Origin: Crocinitomicaceae bacterium
GTDB lineage: Bacteria > Bacteroidota > Bacteroidia > Flavobacteriales_D > Crocinitomicaceae
Direction: 5' to 3'
Length of the DNA stretch: 64,000 bases
NCBI GenBank assembly: GCA_020436025.1
Contig: JAGQYP010000012.1
Coordinates: 1 to 64,000, forward strand
Each line of letters opens with the position of its first letter. Within the stretch, counting starts at the first letter, position 1. Positions 7,915 through 16,304 of the stretch are shown one piece after another. The notes under the pieces are model-generated. The model saw nothing but the letters and a program-made list of their open reading frames with translations. It was not told the origin of the DNA and ran no database searches. The position numbers and the translations under genes are program-made.

Positions 7915-9111
7915 TTAAGAGAGAATTCCCAAAGAAGTGAACGATTTTGATATAATCTTCGAGGCATCTTTCCCAAACCATTCATTCAAAATATCCCAAT
8001 ACACATTTCGGAAATCTACTTTATAAGAAATGTCCCCGTCGTCTAAATTGGATAAGTCTGGCCCATCATTATAAATGCCCGGATGCTTTAAGTTTTTTCC
8101 AATTAAAAACAGATTATTCGCTTTTCCGTGATCGGTACCTGAAGAACCATTTTCTTCAACTCTTCTTCCAAATTCTGAAAATGTGAGGATGAGTGTGAGC
8201 TCCAGATCACCTGATTTTTCAAGACTCTGAACCAAAGCTGAAACGGATTTTGAATAGTCTTCCAATAATTTATCCTGGCTTTTTCTTTGATTCACATGAG
8301 AGTCGAAACCGTTGTGTGAAACATAATACACTTGAGTAGAAAATCCTGATCGAATAAATTGTGAAACCTGAGCCAATTTTTTCCCTAAACCGGTTTGAGG
8401 AAATTCTAAATTATTGTCTTTCACAGTGTGGGTTTCAGCAAGGTATTTTGCACTTTGATTGGTTTGAATGAGGGTTTTATACAAATACCCTTGATTGTCT
8501 TCATTCAATTCTGCAGATTCTGCGGTTTCAATTACATCCCTAAAATATTTATCTCGCAAGGTTTTGTATAGTTTGTCTGATTGCTCCAATGCCAACCCAT
8601 TTCTTTCTTTTCCATGTAGTGCCAGAGAAAGCTGTGAATCTAGTTCGAGCATGGAATGAGAATTGGAACAATAACTATCCATGTAGCGACCCAACCATCC
8701 TGATTTTGAATATTGATTGGAATCTACCGCCGTATGCCAAATATCCATAGATCGAAAATGAGATCGGTTCGGATTTGGATACCCTACGGAGTTAACAATG
8801 CTTACCAATCCGTCTTTAAAAAGTTTATGAAATTCACCCATGTTTGGATTCAATCCCAGCTCATCATTTAGTTTAATGACCTCATTTTTTGAAATGCTGA
8901 TTTGTGGTCTGAGATTGTAGTACAAATCGTTTTCAAAAGGAATGATGGTGTTCAGTCCGTCATTTCCACCACTTAGTTGAATGACAATGAGCTTTCTAAA
9001 CTGATTTCCTTCGTCTAAATTCATCCAATCCATCCCTCTTAAAAATTCAGGAATGAAAAAAGTTCCAATTGCTCCTAAGCTCGTATTTCGTATAAATTCT
9101 CTTCTTTTCAT
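7915..9111 (-). CDS. DUF1501 family exported protein
   Basis: A 398-residue DUF1501 protein. The N-terminus KRREFIRNTSLGAIGTFF resembles a Tat or secretion signal, and LIVIQLSGGNDGLNTI near residue 45 is the family hallmark, related to the sulfatase/alkaline phosphatase fold. HNGFDSHVNQ and the FSEFGRRV...GTDHGKAN segment supply further conserved residues. The gene lies 10 bases downstream of the DUF1800 gene, the usual partner across Bacteroidota and Planctomycetota. The biochemical function of the pair is not established; an envelope or secretion role is inference. Confidence 0.9.
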   Translation of the reverse strand: MKRREFIRNTSLGAIGTFFIPEFLRGMDWMNLDEGNQFRKLIVIQLSGGNDGLNTIIPFENDLYYNLRPQISISKNEVIKLNDELGLNPNMGEFHKLFKDGLVSIVNSVGYPNPNRSHFRSMDIWHTAVDSNQYSKSGWLGRYMDSYCSNSHSMLELDSQLSLALHGKERNGLALEQSDKLYKTLRDKYFRDVIETAESAELNEDNQGYLYKTLIQTNQSAKYLAETHTVKDNNLEFPQTGLGKKLAQVSQFIRSGFSTQVYYVSHNGFDSHVNQRKSQDKLLEDYSKSVSALVQSLEKSGDLELTLILTFSEFGRRVEENGSSGTDHGKANNLFLIGKNLKHPGIYNDGPDLSNLDDGDISYKVDFRNVYWDILNEWFGKDASKIISKSFTSLGILS

Positions 9112-9121
9112 ATTCCTGATT

Positions 9122-10471
9122 TTAGATTAATTGAAATTCGGGAAGAGAGATGAGCTGAATCACTTCCTCGTATTTTGTTTCAAAGGGATGCTTGTCAATA
9201 AATGCCTTCATTTGAGGGGAGAGTTTACCATTGAAAAACAAGTCTTTAAAATCCATGCCTTGGTTTTGTTCGAAGAAATATTCCCAGTCATAGGTAAACC
9301 CAAGTTTCTGACTAAACTTATTCTCCTTCATCCCATCCAAAGGGTTTTCGTCATAATTTGGTTTAGCTGCTAAATCCAATTGTGCATTGGTCAGGATAAT
9401 GGAAGGAAGTCTTAATCGTAGTGGCAAACTATTGGAATCAATCCACTCTTGATCTACTTTCCAACCTTTTACATTGGGTGGTCTGTATAATATCTGATCA
9501 AATAGTTTTTGGTATAACAACCAACTTTTTGGATTCTCATTTTCTATCTTGAATTGCCGACTCAATCCTACAATAAACTCTATGGGTGATTTTATTTTCG
9601 CCAGGATGTTTTGCTCCTCATAAAACCAATTGGACTCCGCAATATGAATAACCAATTTCTGAATATCATACTTTGAAGTATAGAATACATCCGTGAGCTC
9701 CTTCAAGTGCTTTTCATTCACTTTTGGATGTACAAAGTATTCGTAAATATTCTTACAGATAAATTCCGCACAAGCTTTTTTCTCCAGAATGAGATCGATT
9801 ACCTCTTCCCCATTAAAGTTTCCCGTCTTTCCGAAAATGGTCTTGTTTCCTTCATCATGTTTTTTGGGATGTACGATAAATTCGCCAAGCATCTTGTGGC
9901 GCCAACCTGTGAAAGCTCGCGCAATTTCCTGAACATCTTTTTCGGTGTACTCGTTATCTCTTCCTAAAGTATAAAGCTCACACAATTCCCTAGCAAAATC
10001 TTCGTTCGGATGGGATTTTTCATTTTGTTTGGCGTGTAAAAAATCGATCATCGCGGCCGATTTGGAAATTTCCAAGACCAGATTACGAAAATTTCCAGTC
10101 GCATTCTTCCGTATAACATTAGTAAACTGCTGACCATACAAAGGATTCTCAATACTGCAAGCAAAATGATGATGCCAAAACAAATTCATTTTTTCCTGAA
10201 TAATATTTTCAGAATGAATCATTCTATCCAGCCACATTAAATTCAAATCCTTGATCTTCTCCCGTAATTTCTTGAAGAACTCTTTCCTTTCTTTTTCAGG
10301 TAAACTCCGAAAATCTACTCCCTCAAACTCTGAAAGATCAAGCTTGATTTCCTCTACTTTTTCCTTTTTCAGTTTTTCCGCAAAAGAGATTCCTGAAAGT
10401 TTTTTGATTTGTTTGCCAGTGAGTCCAAAACCAAAGCGATTATAGAGATGTATGATCTTCCTGTTTTCCAT
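9122..10471 (-). CDS. DUF1800 family protein
   Basis: A 449-residue DUF1800 protein. Recognisable family blocks are HLYNRFGFGLTGKQI at the N-terminus, MNLFWHHHFACS near residue 115, HPNEDFARELCELYTLG near 155, ARAFTGWR near 185 and RPPNVKGWK near 330. It lacks an obvious signal peptide, unlike many homologues. It is first in a two-gene operon with the DUF1501 gene. Partner conservation suggests the two products act together, but no reaction is known. Confidence 0.9.
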   Translation of the reverse strand: MENRKIIHLYNRFGFGLTGKQIKKLSGISFAEKLKKEKVEEIKLDLSEFEGVDFRSLPEKERKEFFKKLREKIKDLNLMWLDRMIHSENIIQEKMNLFWHHHFACSIENPLYGQQFTNVIRKNATGNFRNLVLEISKSAAMIDFLHAKQNEKSHPNEDFARELCELYTLGRDNEYTEKDVQEIARAFTGWRHKMLGEFIVHPKKHDEGNKTIFGKTGNFNGEEVIDLILEKKACAEFICKNIYEYFVHPKVNEKHLKELTDVFYTSKYDIQKLVIHIAESNWFYEEQNILAKIKSPIEFIVGLSRQFKIENENPKSWLLYQKLFDQILYRPPNVKGWKVDQEWIDSNSLPLRLRLPSIILTNAQLDLAAKPNYDENPLDGMKENKFSQKLGFTYDWEYFFEQNQGMDFKDLFFNGKLSPQMKAFIDKHPFETKYEEVIQLISLPEFQLI

Positions 10472-10590
10472 GCTTTTAAGATTGTGTTGGAATTGGACAG
10501 GTGAGAAGGGGAAAGGTTTAATTGGAGTCTATTGATTCCTCTCGGCTATTGAATGGAATGGTGTAAATGGCATGATGATTTGTGGTAAAA

Positions 10591-10622
10591 AAATAACCCG
10601 GGAATTCATTCCCGGGTTATTT
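10591..10622 (-). terminator. metK terminator
   Basis: Fifteen-base arms (AAATAACCCGGGAAT and complement) around a 2-base centre. Read on the minus strand the hairpin ends in a seven-T run, a textbook intrinsic terminator for metK, whose stop is 24 bases upstream. The arms share a 14-base core with the palindrome at 3862-3893. Confidence 0.85.
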
Positions 10623-10645
10623 GGTGTGTTGTTTTCTTCCGGATC

Positions 10646-11902
10646 CTACAATCCAAATTTCTCTTTAATCGGATTCACATAATCCAATTTCTCCCAAGTA
10701 AACAACTCTACTTCTTTGGTGATAGTTTCACCCATTGGAGATTTAAAAGTCTTCTTAACAGTTTCATTGGTTCTTCCCATGTGACCGTATGCTGCAGTTT
10801 CAGAATACATTGGGTTTCTCAATTTCAATCTTTGCTCGATGAAGTACGGACGCATGTCAAAGATCTCACCAATTTTCTTCGCGATATCTCCGTCGTGCAT
10901 GTCTACTTTCGCTGTACCGTAAGTGTTTACAAACAAACCACATGGTTTGGCAACTCCAATAGCATAAGAAACTTGAACCAATACTTCGTCACACAATCCA
11001 GCAGCTACCATGTTTTTCGCAATATGTCTTGTAGCGTATGCTCCAGAACGGTCAACTTTTGATGGATCTTTTCCTGAGAATGCTCCTCCTCCGTGAGCTC
11101 CTTTTCCACCGTATGTGTCCACAATAATTTTTCTTCCTGTCAACCCAGTATCACCATGTGGTCCACCGATAACAAAAATTCCAGTTGGATTAATGTGGTA
11201 AGTAATATCGTCAGTAAATAATTTTTGAATTTCCGGCTTTTGTTTCGCTTTCACTCTTGGGATCACGATATTCACGATATCTTCCTTGATCTTTTTCAAC
11301 ATGTTTTCTTCTGAGTCGAAGTCGTCGTGCTGAGTGGAAACAACAATCGTATCAATTCTTTGAGGCACATTATCATCAGAATATTCAATGGTTACCTGTG
11401 ATTTAGCATCTGGTCTTAAATAACCAATTACTCCAGGCTCATTGTTTCTGATATTCGAAAGCTCTTGAAGAATCATGTGAGAAAGATCCAATGCCAATGG
11501 CATATAGTTTTCTGTCTCGTTTGTGGCATATCCAAACATCATTCCTTGGTCTCCCGCTCCTTGCTCTTCAGGGTTCTTTCTATCTACTCCCTGGTTAATA
11601 TCAGGCGATTGCTCATGCAATGCACTTAAAATTCCACAAGAGTTCGCTTCAAACATATATTCCGATTTGGTGTACCCAATTTTACGGATCGTTTCTCTGG
11701 CGATTTCCTGAACATCTAGATAAGTGTTTGTGTTGATCTCTCCTGCAAGCACTACCTGACCAGTAGTTACCAAAGTTTCGCAAGCTACTTTTGAAGATGG
11801 ATCAAAAGCCATGAAGTGATCGATCAAAGCATCTGAAATCTGATCGGCGATTTTATCTGGATGCCCTTCAGAAACGGATTCTGATGTAAATAAATATGAC
11901 AT
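10646..11902 (-). CDS. metK: S-adenosylmethionine synthase
   Basis: A 418-residue methionine adenosyltransferase, which makes S-adenosylmethionine from methionine and ATP in the cytoplasm. The N-terminal [11 protein letters not shown] motif contains the catalytic His14 and the metal-binding Asp16. The central [12 protein letters not shown] and [19 protein letters not shown] blocks bind triphosphate and methionine. It is slightly longer than E. coli MetK (384), with additional residues around 200-225, as in many Bacteroidota. Single gene; a TAAATTTG box at 11933-11940 lies about 30 bases upstream of the ATG. No SAM riboswitch is visible in the short leader. Confidence 0.97.
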   Translation of the reverse strand: MSYLFTSESVSEGHPDKIADQISDALIDHFMAFDPSSKVACETLVTTGQVVLAGEINTNTYLDVQEIARETIRKIGYTKSEYMFEANSCGILSALHEQSPDINQGVDRKNPEEQGAGDQGMMFGYATNETENYMPLALDLSHMILQELSNIRNNEPGVIGYLRPDAKSQVTIEYSDDNVPQRIDTIVVSTQHDDFDSEENMLKKIKEDIVNIVIPRVKAKQKPEIQKLFTDDITYHINPTGIFVIGGPHGDTGLTGRKIIVDTYGGKGAHGGGAFSGKDPSKVDRSGAYATRHIAKNMVAAGLCDEVLVQVSYAIGVAKPCGLFVNTYGTAKVDMHDGDIAKKIGEIFDMRPYFIEQRLKLRNPMYSETAAYGHMGRTNETVKKTFKSPMGETITKEVELFTWEKLDYVNPIKEKFGL

Positions 11903-11932
11903 ATTGAATTGATTTTTTTCTTATTAAGACGG

Positions 11933-11940
11933 CAAATTTA
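11933..11940 (-). promoter_or_regulatory. Putative metK -7 box
   Basis: On the minus strand this reads TAAATTTG, a full match to the Bacteroidota TAnnTTTG -7 element, about 30 bases upstream of the metK ATG. No convincing -33 TTG at the usual distance, so the call is tentative. Confidence 0.4.
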
Positions 11941-11978
11941 ACCAATTTTTGGTTCTTCTACTGTATCTGCCTAAAATA

Positions 11979-12887
11979 TTACTTCTTTGTGAGTTTTTTG
12001 AAGACTTCTTCCATGGACATTTCCTCAATTCTCATGGTCAAAATGACATTGTCTTCTTTCTGAGCAGCTTTGGAAATATCTTTACGAATATCCTGCTCAT
12101 CTTTGGATTCAATCAACCAAGTATTACCGTGCAATCTTCGAGTATTGCCCACTCCTTTAATGGATTTTAAAACCTTGTCGCTGATGTCCGTGTCAAATTC
12201 TACATAAACGACCTGACCTTTTCCTGAAGATTTTTGAATATTGGAAATGGAATCATCGGCTTTGATTCGACCGTTATCAATTAAAATTACACGATCACAA
12301 ATGGCTTCTACTTCTTGCATGATATGCGTAGAAAGCATCACGGTTTTTGTTTTACCAACTTCAACGATCAAATTTCGTATTTCTACCAATTGATTAGGGT
12401 CCAATCCTGTTGTAGGTTCATCTAAAATCAACACTTCTGGGTCGTGAATGATGGCTTGAGCCAATCCTACACGTTGTCTGTATCCCTTAGAAAGTGCCCC
12501 GATTTTTTTCTTTTGTTCACGCTCTAATCCAACCAATTCGATCATTTCTGCAATGCGATCTTTTTTGTTTTTTACCTTGTGAATCGAAGCAACAAACGCC
12601 AAATATTCTTTCACATACATGTCCAAATAAAGCGGGTTGTGTTCTGGTAAATAACCTACCAATTGTTTGATCTGATTGGAATGGGTTTCCACATTTAAAT
12701 CACATACTTCAACATTTCCTTTGCTGGCCGGAATAAAACTTGTCAGAATTTTCATCATCGTCGATTTTCCTGCCCCGTTAGGACCTAAAAAACCAACAAT
12801 CTGACTCTTCCCAATAGAAAAAGAAACATCATCTAGTGCAGCTTGATTGCCATAAAATTTGGATACATTTTCAACCTTAATGGACAT
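11979..12887 (-). CDS. gldA: ABC transporter ATP-binding subunit, GldA-like
   Basis: A 302-residue ABC ATPase. The Walker A is GPNGAGKST (35-43), the signature LSKGYRQRVG, the Walker B VLILDEPTTGLDP, and the H-loop STHIM. A C-terminal extension (about 220-302) ends in the SMEEVFKKLTKK pattern found in GldA and drug-export ATPases. GldA, with GldF and GldG, is needed for gliding in Flavobacterium; no gldFG is adjacent, which is also the usual situation there. Specific assignment rests on overall similarity and length, so a general ABC-2 exporter ATPase remains possible. Confidence 0.8.
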   Translation of the reverse strand: MSIKVENVSKFYGNQAALDDVSFSIGKSQIVGFLGPNGAGKSTMMKILTSFIPASKGNVEVCDLNVETHSNQIKQLVGYLPEHNPLYLDMYVKEYLAFVASIHKVKNKKDRIAEMIELVGLEREQKKKIGALSKGYRQRVGLAQAIIHDPEVLILDEPTTGLDPNQLVEIRNLIVEVGKTKTVMLSTHIMQEVEAICDRVILIDNGRIKADDSISNIQKSSGKGQVVYVEFDTDISDKVLKSIKGVGNTRRLHGNTWLIESKDEQDIRKDISKAAQKEDNVILTMRIEEMSMEEVFKKLTKK

Positions 12888-12948
12888 ATGCGAATTCGGA
12901 AATTTGTATTATTGAATCAAAGATAATTTAATTTCTTATTTATAAGAT

Positions 12949-12956
12949 TATTTTTG
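12949..12956 (+). promoter_or_regulatory. Putative rsgA -7 box
   Basis: TATTTTTG matches the Bacteroidota -7 consensus and sits 21 bases before the rsgA ATG at 12978. An upstream in-frame TTG (12954) overlaps this box, which argues for starting at the ATG. Confidence 0.4.
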
Positions 12957-12977
12957 CTTTTCTTAAGAAATAAGGCA

Positions 12978-13928
12978 ATGCAGGAGGAAGGTTACAAAAA
13001 TGGATTGGTTTTGAAGTCAACTGGGAGTCGCTACAAAGTGAAGACGGATGACGGTGAAACGCTGGATTGCTTTATCAAAGGAAAGTTTAGAATTGAGGGC
13101 ATTCGGACTACCAATCCTTTAGCTGTTGGAGATCGCGTAAAAGTGAGAGTGGGAGAGGAAGAAAATTTGATTACGGAACTCTTTGATCGCAAGAATTACA
13201 TTATTCGAAAGTCCATCAATCTTTCCAAAAAGTCACACATTTTAGCCTCTAATATTGATCGTGCTTATTTGGTGGTAACCTTAATTGCTCCCCAAACGCA
13301 TTTAGGTTTTATTGATCGATTTTTAGTGACCGCTGAAGCCTATTCTATTCCAACTTCGATCATATGGAACAAGGTAGATTTGCTTTTTCCAGAAGATGAG
13401 GCGGTTTTGGAACATTATATTTCCATTTACGAGTCTATTGGATATCCTTGCCATAAAACTTCATTGAAACATCCTGAAACATTTGATTTCTTAAAAGAAG
13501 AAACTGCTGGAAAACAGTTTTTGCTTTCTGGAAATTCAGGGGTAGGAAAATCGTCCATAGCCAAACTTCTGGCACCAGATTTAGATATTAAAGTTGGAAA
13601 GATCTCCATGACCCATTTGGCCGGACAACATACCACTACTTTTGCAGAGATTTTTGAATTGGAAAATGGTGGGTACCTAATTGATACCCCTGGCATAAAG
13701 GCTTTTGGATTAATCGATATTGACAAAAAAAATCTATCGCATTACTTTCCCGAAATGTTAGAACTTCTACCTGAATGCAAATTCAATAATTGTGTTCATG
13801 TGAACGAACCGGGTTGTGCCGTTAAAGATGCTGTGGAGCATGGGGAGATTTTCCCGGAACGCTATAATTCTTATCTCAGCATGATGGAAGAGGATCAGGA
13901 GGAAGATTACCGAGGAGGGCATGCATAA
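12978..13928 (+). CDS. rsgA: Ribosome small-subunit-dependent GTPase A
   Basis: A 316-residue circularly permuted GTPase that checks late 30S maturation. An OB-fold N-terminus (GLVLKSTGSRYKV) precedes the permuted G domain: G4 NKVD (131-134) comes before the P-loop GNSGVGKSS (185-193), and DTPG (G3) follows. The C-terminal zinc cluster is C-x4-C-x-H-x5-C (CKFNNCVHVNEPGC). I chose ATG 12978 because the upstream TTG start would add residues before the conserved N-terminus and overlaps a promoter box. It is divergent from the gldA-like gene. Confidence 0.96.
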   Translation: MQEEGYKNGLVLKSTGSRYKVKTDDGETLDCFIKGKFRIEGIRTTNPLAVGDRVKVRVGEEENLITELFDRKNYIIRKSINLSKKSHILASNIDRAYLVVTLIAPQTHLGFIDRFLVTAEAYSIPTSIIWNKVDLLFPEDEAVLEHYISIYESIGYPCHKTSLKHPETFDFLKEETAGKQFLLSGNSGVGKSSIAKLLAPDLDIKVGKISMTHLAGQHTTTFAEIFELENGGYLIDTPGIKAFGLIDIDKKNLSHYFPEMLELLPECKFNNCVHVNEPGCAVKDAVEHGEIFPERYNSYLSMMEEDQEEDYRGGHA

Positions 13929-14055
13929 ATTTTCATCGAAACTAATGCAATATTTGTCGAATTTAAGGTGTTGGTGAGGTTTACTTAAGGTTATTTTAAC
14001 CCTTCTTCTTTTTATCATTCGTTGTTTTGTGTTTCATGAAAACATTATAGCGAAT

Positions 14056-14946
14056 ATGAAAAGAAAAACCATCTACGTATCATTTGCTCTTCTAACCTTT
14101 ATGTCCTGTCAAAAAAATGATTCTAAAACTGAAATAGAAGATGAACCAAAATCTACTTTCCTAATTTCAGGTTCTGATTCTGAAAAAGCCATGATACAAC
14201 TCATGGTGAAAAGGTTTGAATCTAATCACAATATTCAAGTAGAAGGTGGAGGGTCGAGAATTGGAATTGGGAAACTATTAAGAGGAGAAGCTCATGTAGC
14301 TAATTCTTCTAGATCCATAAGTCTTGTGGAAGCAAGGAATGCAAAATCTGCAGGAGTTAAACCCTATTCTGTGATTATCGCCATGGATGCCCTCGCTTTT
14401 ATTACCAACGCAAAGAATGGAGTGGATAGCTTATCTACTATTCAAATTAAAAAGATTCTTTCTGGAGAAATCACAAATTGGAAAGAAGTTGGAGGAAAAA
14501 ATTTACCTATTACCATTTATGGGAGAGATAAGAATTCAGGAACACATCAGTATGTAAAAGATTTATTTCTTGGAGAAGATGATTTTCCTGCAAACACCAA
14601 GATTGCATCTTCAAACAAAGATGTTGTTGATATTGTAACCGAGGATTCGACCTCATTTGGATACGTTGGAGTAGCTTTTGTGAAAAACGAATTTAATAAG
14701 GTTCGGAAAGGAATTAAGGCCCAAAATGTTTATATCGAAGGTGAAATGAGAGCTTATTCTCCTTTGGAAGATCAAAAAGTAATGAACGGGCTTTATCCTT
14801 TTGTTCGACCTTTGTATCAGTATTTTAATGGAAAGCCAACGGGAGAATTGGCTAAGTTTTTAAAATTTGAGCTTTCTGATGAAGGGCAACAAATTGTTTT
14901 TCAATATGGATATTTTCCAGTTTCAGAAGAATTGAATTTAGATTGA
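14056..14946 (+). CDS. PstS-like phosphate-binding lipoprotein
   Basis: A 296-residue substrate-binding protein with a lipoprotein signal (FALLTFMSC). The mature region follows the PBP-type phosphate-binding pattern: TFLISGSDSEKAM for the first ligand loop, GGGSRIGIGKLLRGEAHVANSSR for the helix with small residues, then IYGRDKNSGTHQYVKD and SFGYVGVAFV. No pstC, pstA or pstB lies nearby, so it is an orphan here and may feed a distant transporter or act as a scavenger. ATG 14056 was preferred over an upstream ATG at 14029 because it begins directly at the signal peptide. Confidence 0.85.
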   Translation: MKRKTIYVSFALLTFMSCQKNDSKTEIEDEPKSTFLISGSDSEKAMIQLMVKRFESNHNIQVEGGGSRIGIGKLLRGEAHVANSSRSISLVEARNAKSAGVKPYSVIIAMDALAFITNAKNGVDSLSTIQIKKILSGEITNWKEVGGKNLPITIYGRDKNSGTHQYVKDLFLGEDDFPANTKIASSNKDVVDIVTEDSTSFGYVGVAFVKNEFNKVRKGIKAQNVYIEGEMRAYSPLEDQKVMNGLYPFVRPLYQYFNGKPTGELAKFLKFELSDEGQQIVFQYGYFPVSEELNLD

Positions 14947-15041
14947 TTCACTAGTTGACATTAGGCAATAAAATTTTTTAATAGGAATGAGTTATCTTGT
15001 TCCCTTTTTGTTTTTTCACATTATTTCAATAAAATGATGCC

Positions 15042-16304
15042 ATGAAAAATTTAATACTCTTTTGTTTTACTGTTATTCTTGTGTCTTGTTCTCAAAATGA
15101 AACTGAAAAGGTTGCGGAAAAAGCACCTGAGGTTGAAAAAGATCCCAACAGCTATATTGTAGATGTTTCAAAAGGTGCCGTGATTAAAACGGATCAAGGT
15201 TCCATTATCCGAATTCCTGAAAATGCTTTTGTGGATCAAGAAGGGAAACTGGTAAATGGAGAAGTAGCCATAAAATTTGAAGAATTTCACGATTTTGCGG
15301 ATATCGCTGAGTCGGGTATTCCCATGTTTTACGATAGTGCAGGGGTGAGATCTGATCTTCGTTCTGCCGGAATGTTTCGTATTGAGGGAACGCAGAAAGA
15401 TCAGCCTGTTGAAGTAGCAGAAGGGAAAAAATTGGGAGTGGATTTGGCTTCAATTGAAGATACTCCGTGCTATAATTTTTACAAGCAGGAAGAAAACGGT
15501 CAGTGGAATTACTTGCATACGGAAAATGGTGTCAAACCTGATTCATTGGTTCAGAATACCATGCCGAAAAATCCAAAAAATCAAGATCTTTCCAATGCGG
15601 TGAGCATCGATATCGACTACACGGATATTCCTGAATTAAACATGTACAGATCGCTTATCTGGAGGTATGTGGGAAATAGAATTCCTAGTACAATGACTCA
15701 TTTCAGTCACAAAACGGCCAAGATTGTACCAGTGCAAGGGGAAGCATTGACCTACGAACTACAGGTGCAAAAAGATGGTAAAATGCACAAAATGAAAATT
15801 CAGCCTATTCTAACGGGTAAAGATTTGGAGTTGGCCTTGTCGAAATACCAAAATACGATTGAGATCATGCAATCGGATCCGAATTCAATCTATTATAAGC
15901 CAAAAATGATTAGAAGTGTGCAAATAGATGGTTTTGGAACGTACAATTGGGATATCAAAAATAAAAGGGATCAGGATCAAGTGAGTTTTCCTGTTTTGGC
16001 AAAAATTGATGGGAAAGTTCCACATGATTTGCACCTTAGTTTGATTTCTTATTCTGAAAACATTGTGGTGAATTATTCGAAAGACTCTTTTGATGAGTTT
16101 TCTTATGATCCTAAGTCTAAAAATATACTGGTAGCTTTTTACGACAATAATAAAATTGCTCTTTTGAATTCCGAAAACTTTAATAAATGGCGAAAATTTA
16201 ATGGACAAAAGGAGTTGGTGACGGTCGACTTTTCTTCCAAAAAAAATGCGGTAAGCTCAAAAGACGAATTGAAAGAACGAATCTGTGAGGCAATAAAATC
16301 TTAA
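15042..16304 (+). CDS. Lipoprotein of unknown function, partner of a WG-repeat protein
   Basis: A 420-residue lipoprotein (lipobox LVSC). The mature part begins with a beta-rich segment, with a glycine-alternating SIIRIPENAFVDQEGKLVNG followed by EVAIKFEEFHDFADIAESGIPM. I have met this pattern at the N-terminus of several Bacteroidota lipoproteins but know no function for it. The rest has no recognised domain. Its stop and the next start overlap as TAATG, so it is translated together with the WG-repeat protein, and the two probably work at the same site. Confidence 0.82.
   Translation: MKNLILFCFTVILVSCSQNETEKVAEKAPEVEKDPNSYIVDVSKGAVIKTDQGSIIRIPENAFVDQEGKLVNGEVAIKFEEFHDFADIAESGIPMFYDSAGVRSDLRSAGMFRIEGTQKDQPVEVAEGKKLGVDLASIEDTPCYNFYKQEENGQWNYLHTENGVKPDSLVQNTMPKNPKNQDLSNAVSIDIDYTDIPELNMYRSLIWRYVGNRIPSTMTHFSHKTAKIVPVQGEALTYELQVQKDGKMHKMKIQPILTGKDLELALSKYQNTIEIMQSDPNSIYYKPKMIRSVQIDGFGTYNWDIKNKRDQDQVSFPVLAKIDGKVPHDLHLSLISYSENIVVNYSKDSFDEFSYDPKSKNILVAFYDNNKIALLNSENFNKWRKFNGQKELVTVDFSSKKNAVSSKDELKERICEAIKS

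Noticed and set aside
11903..11978. SAM riboswitch before metK
   Set aside because: The gap is only 76 bases with a promoter-like box and no room for or sign of the conserved core.
14056..14946. Part of a complete pst phosphate transport operon
   Set aside because: No pstC, pstA, pstB or phoU near it; both neighbours are unrelated.
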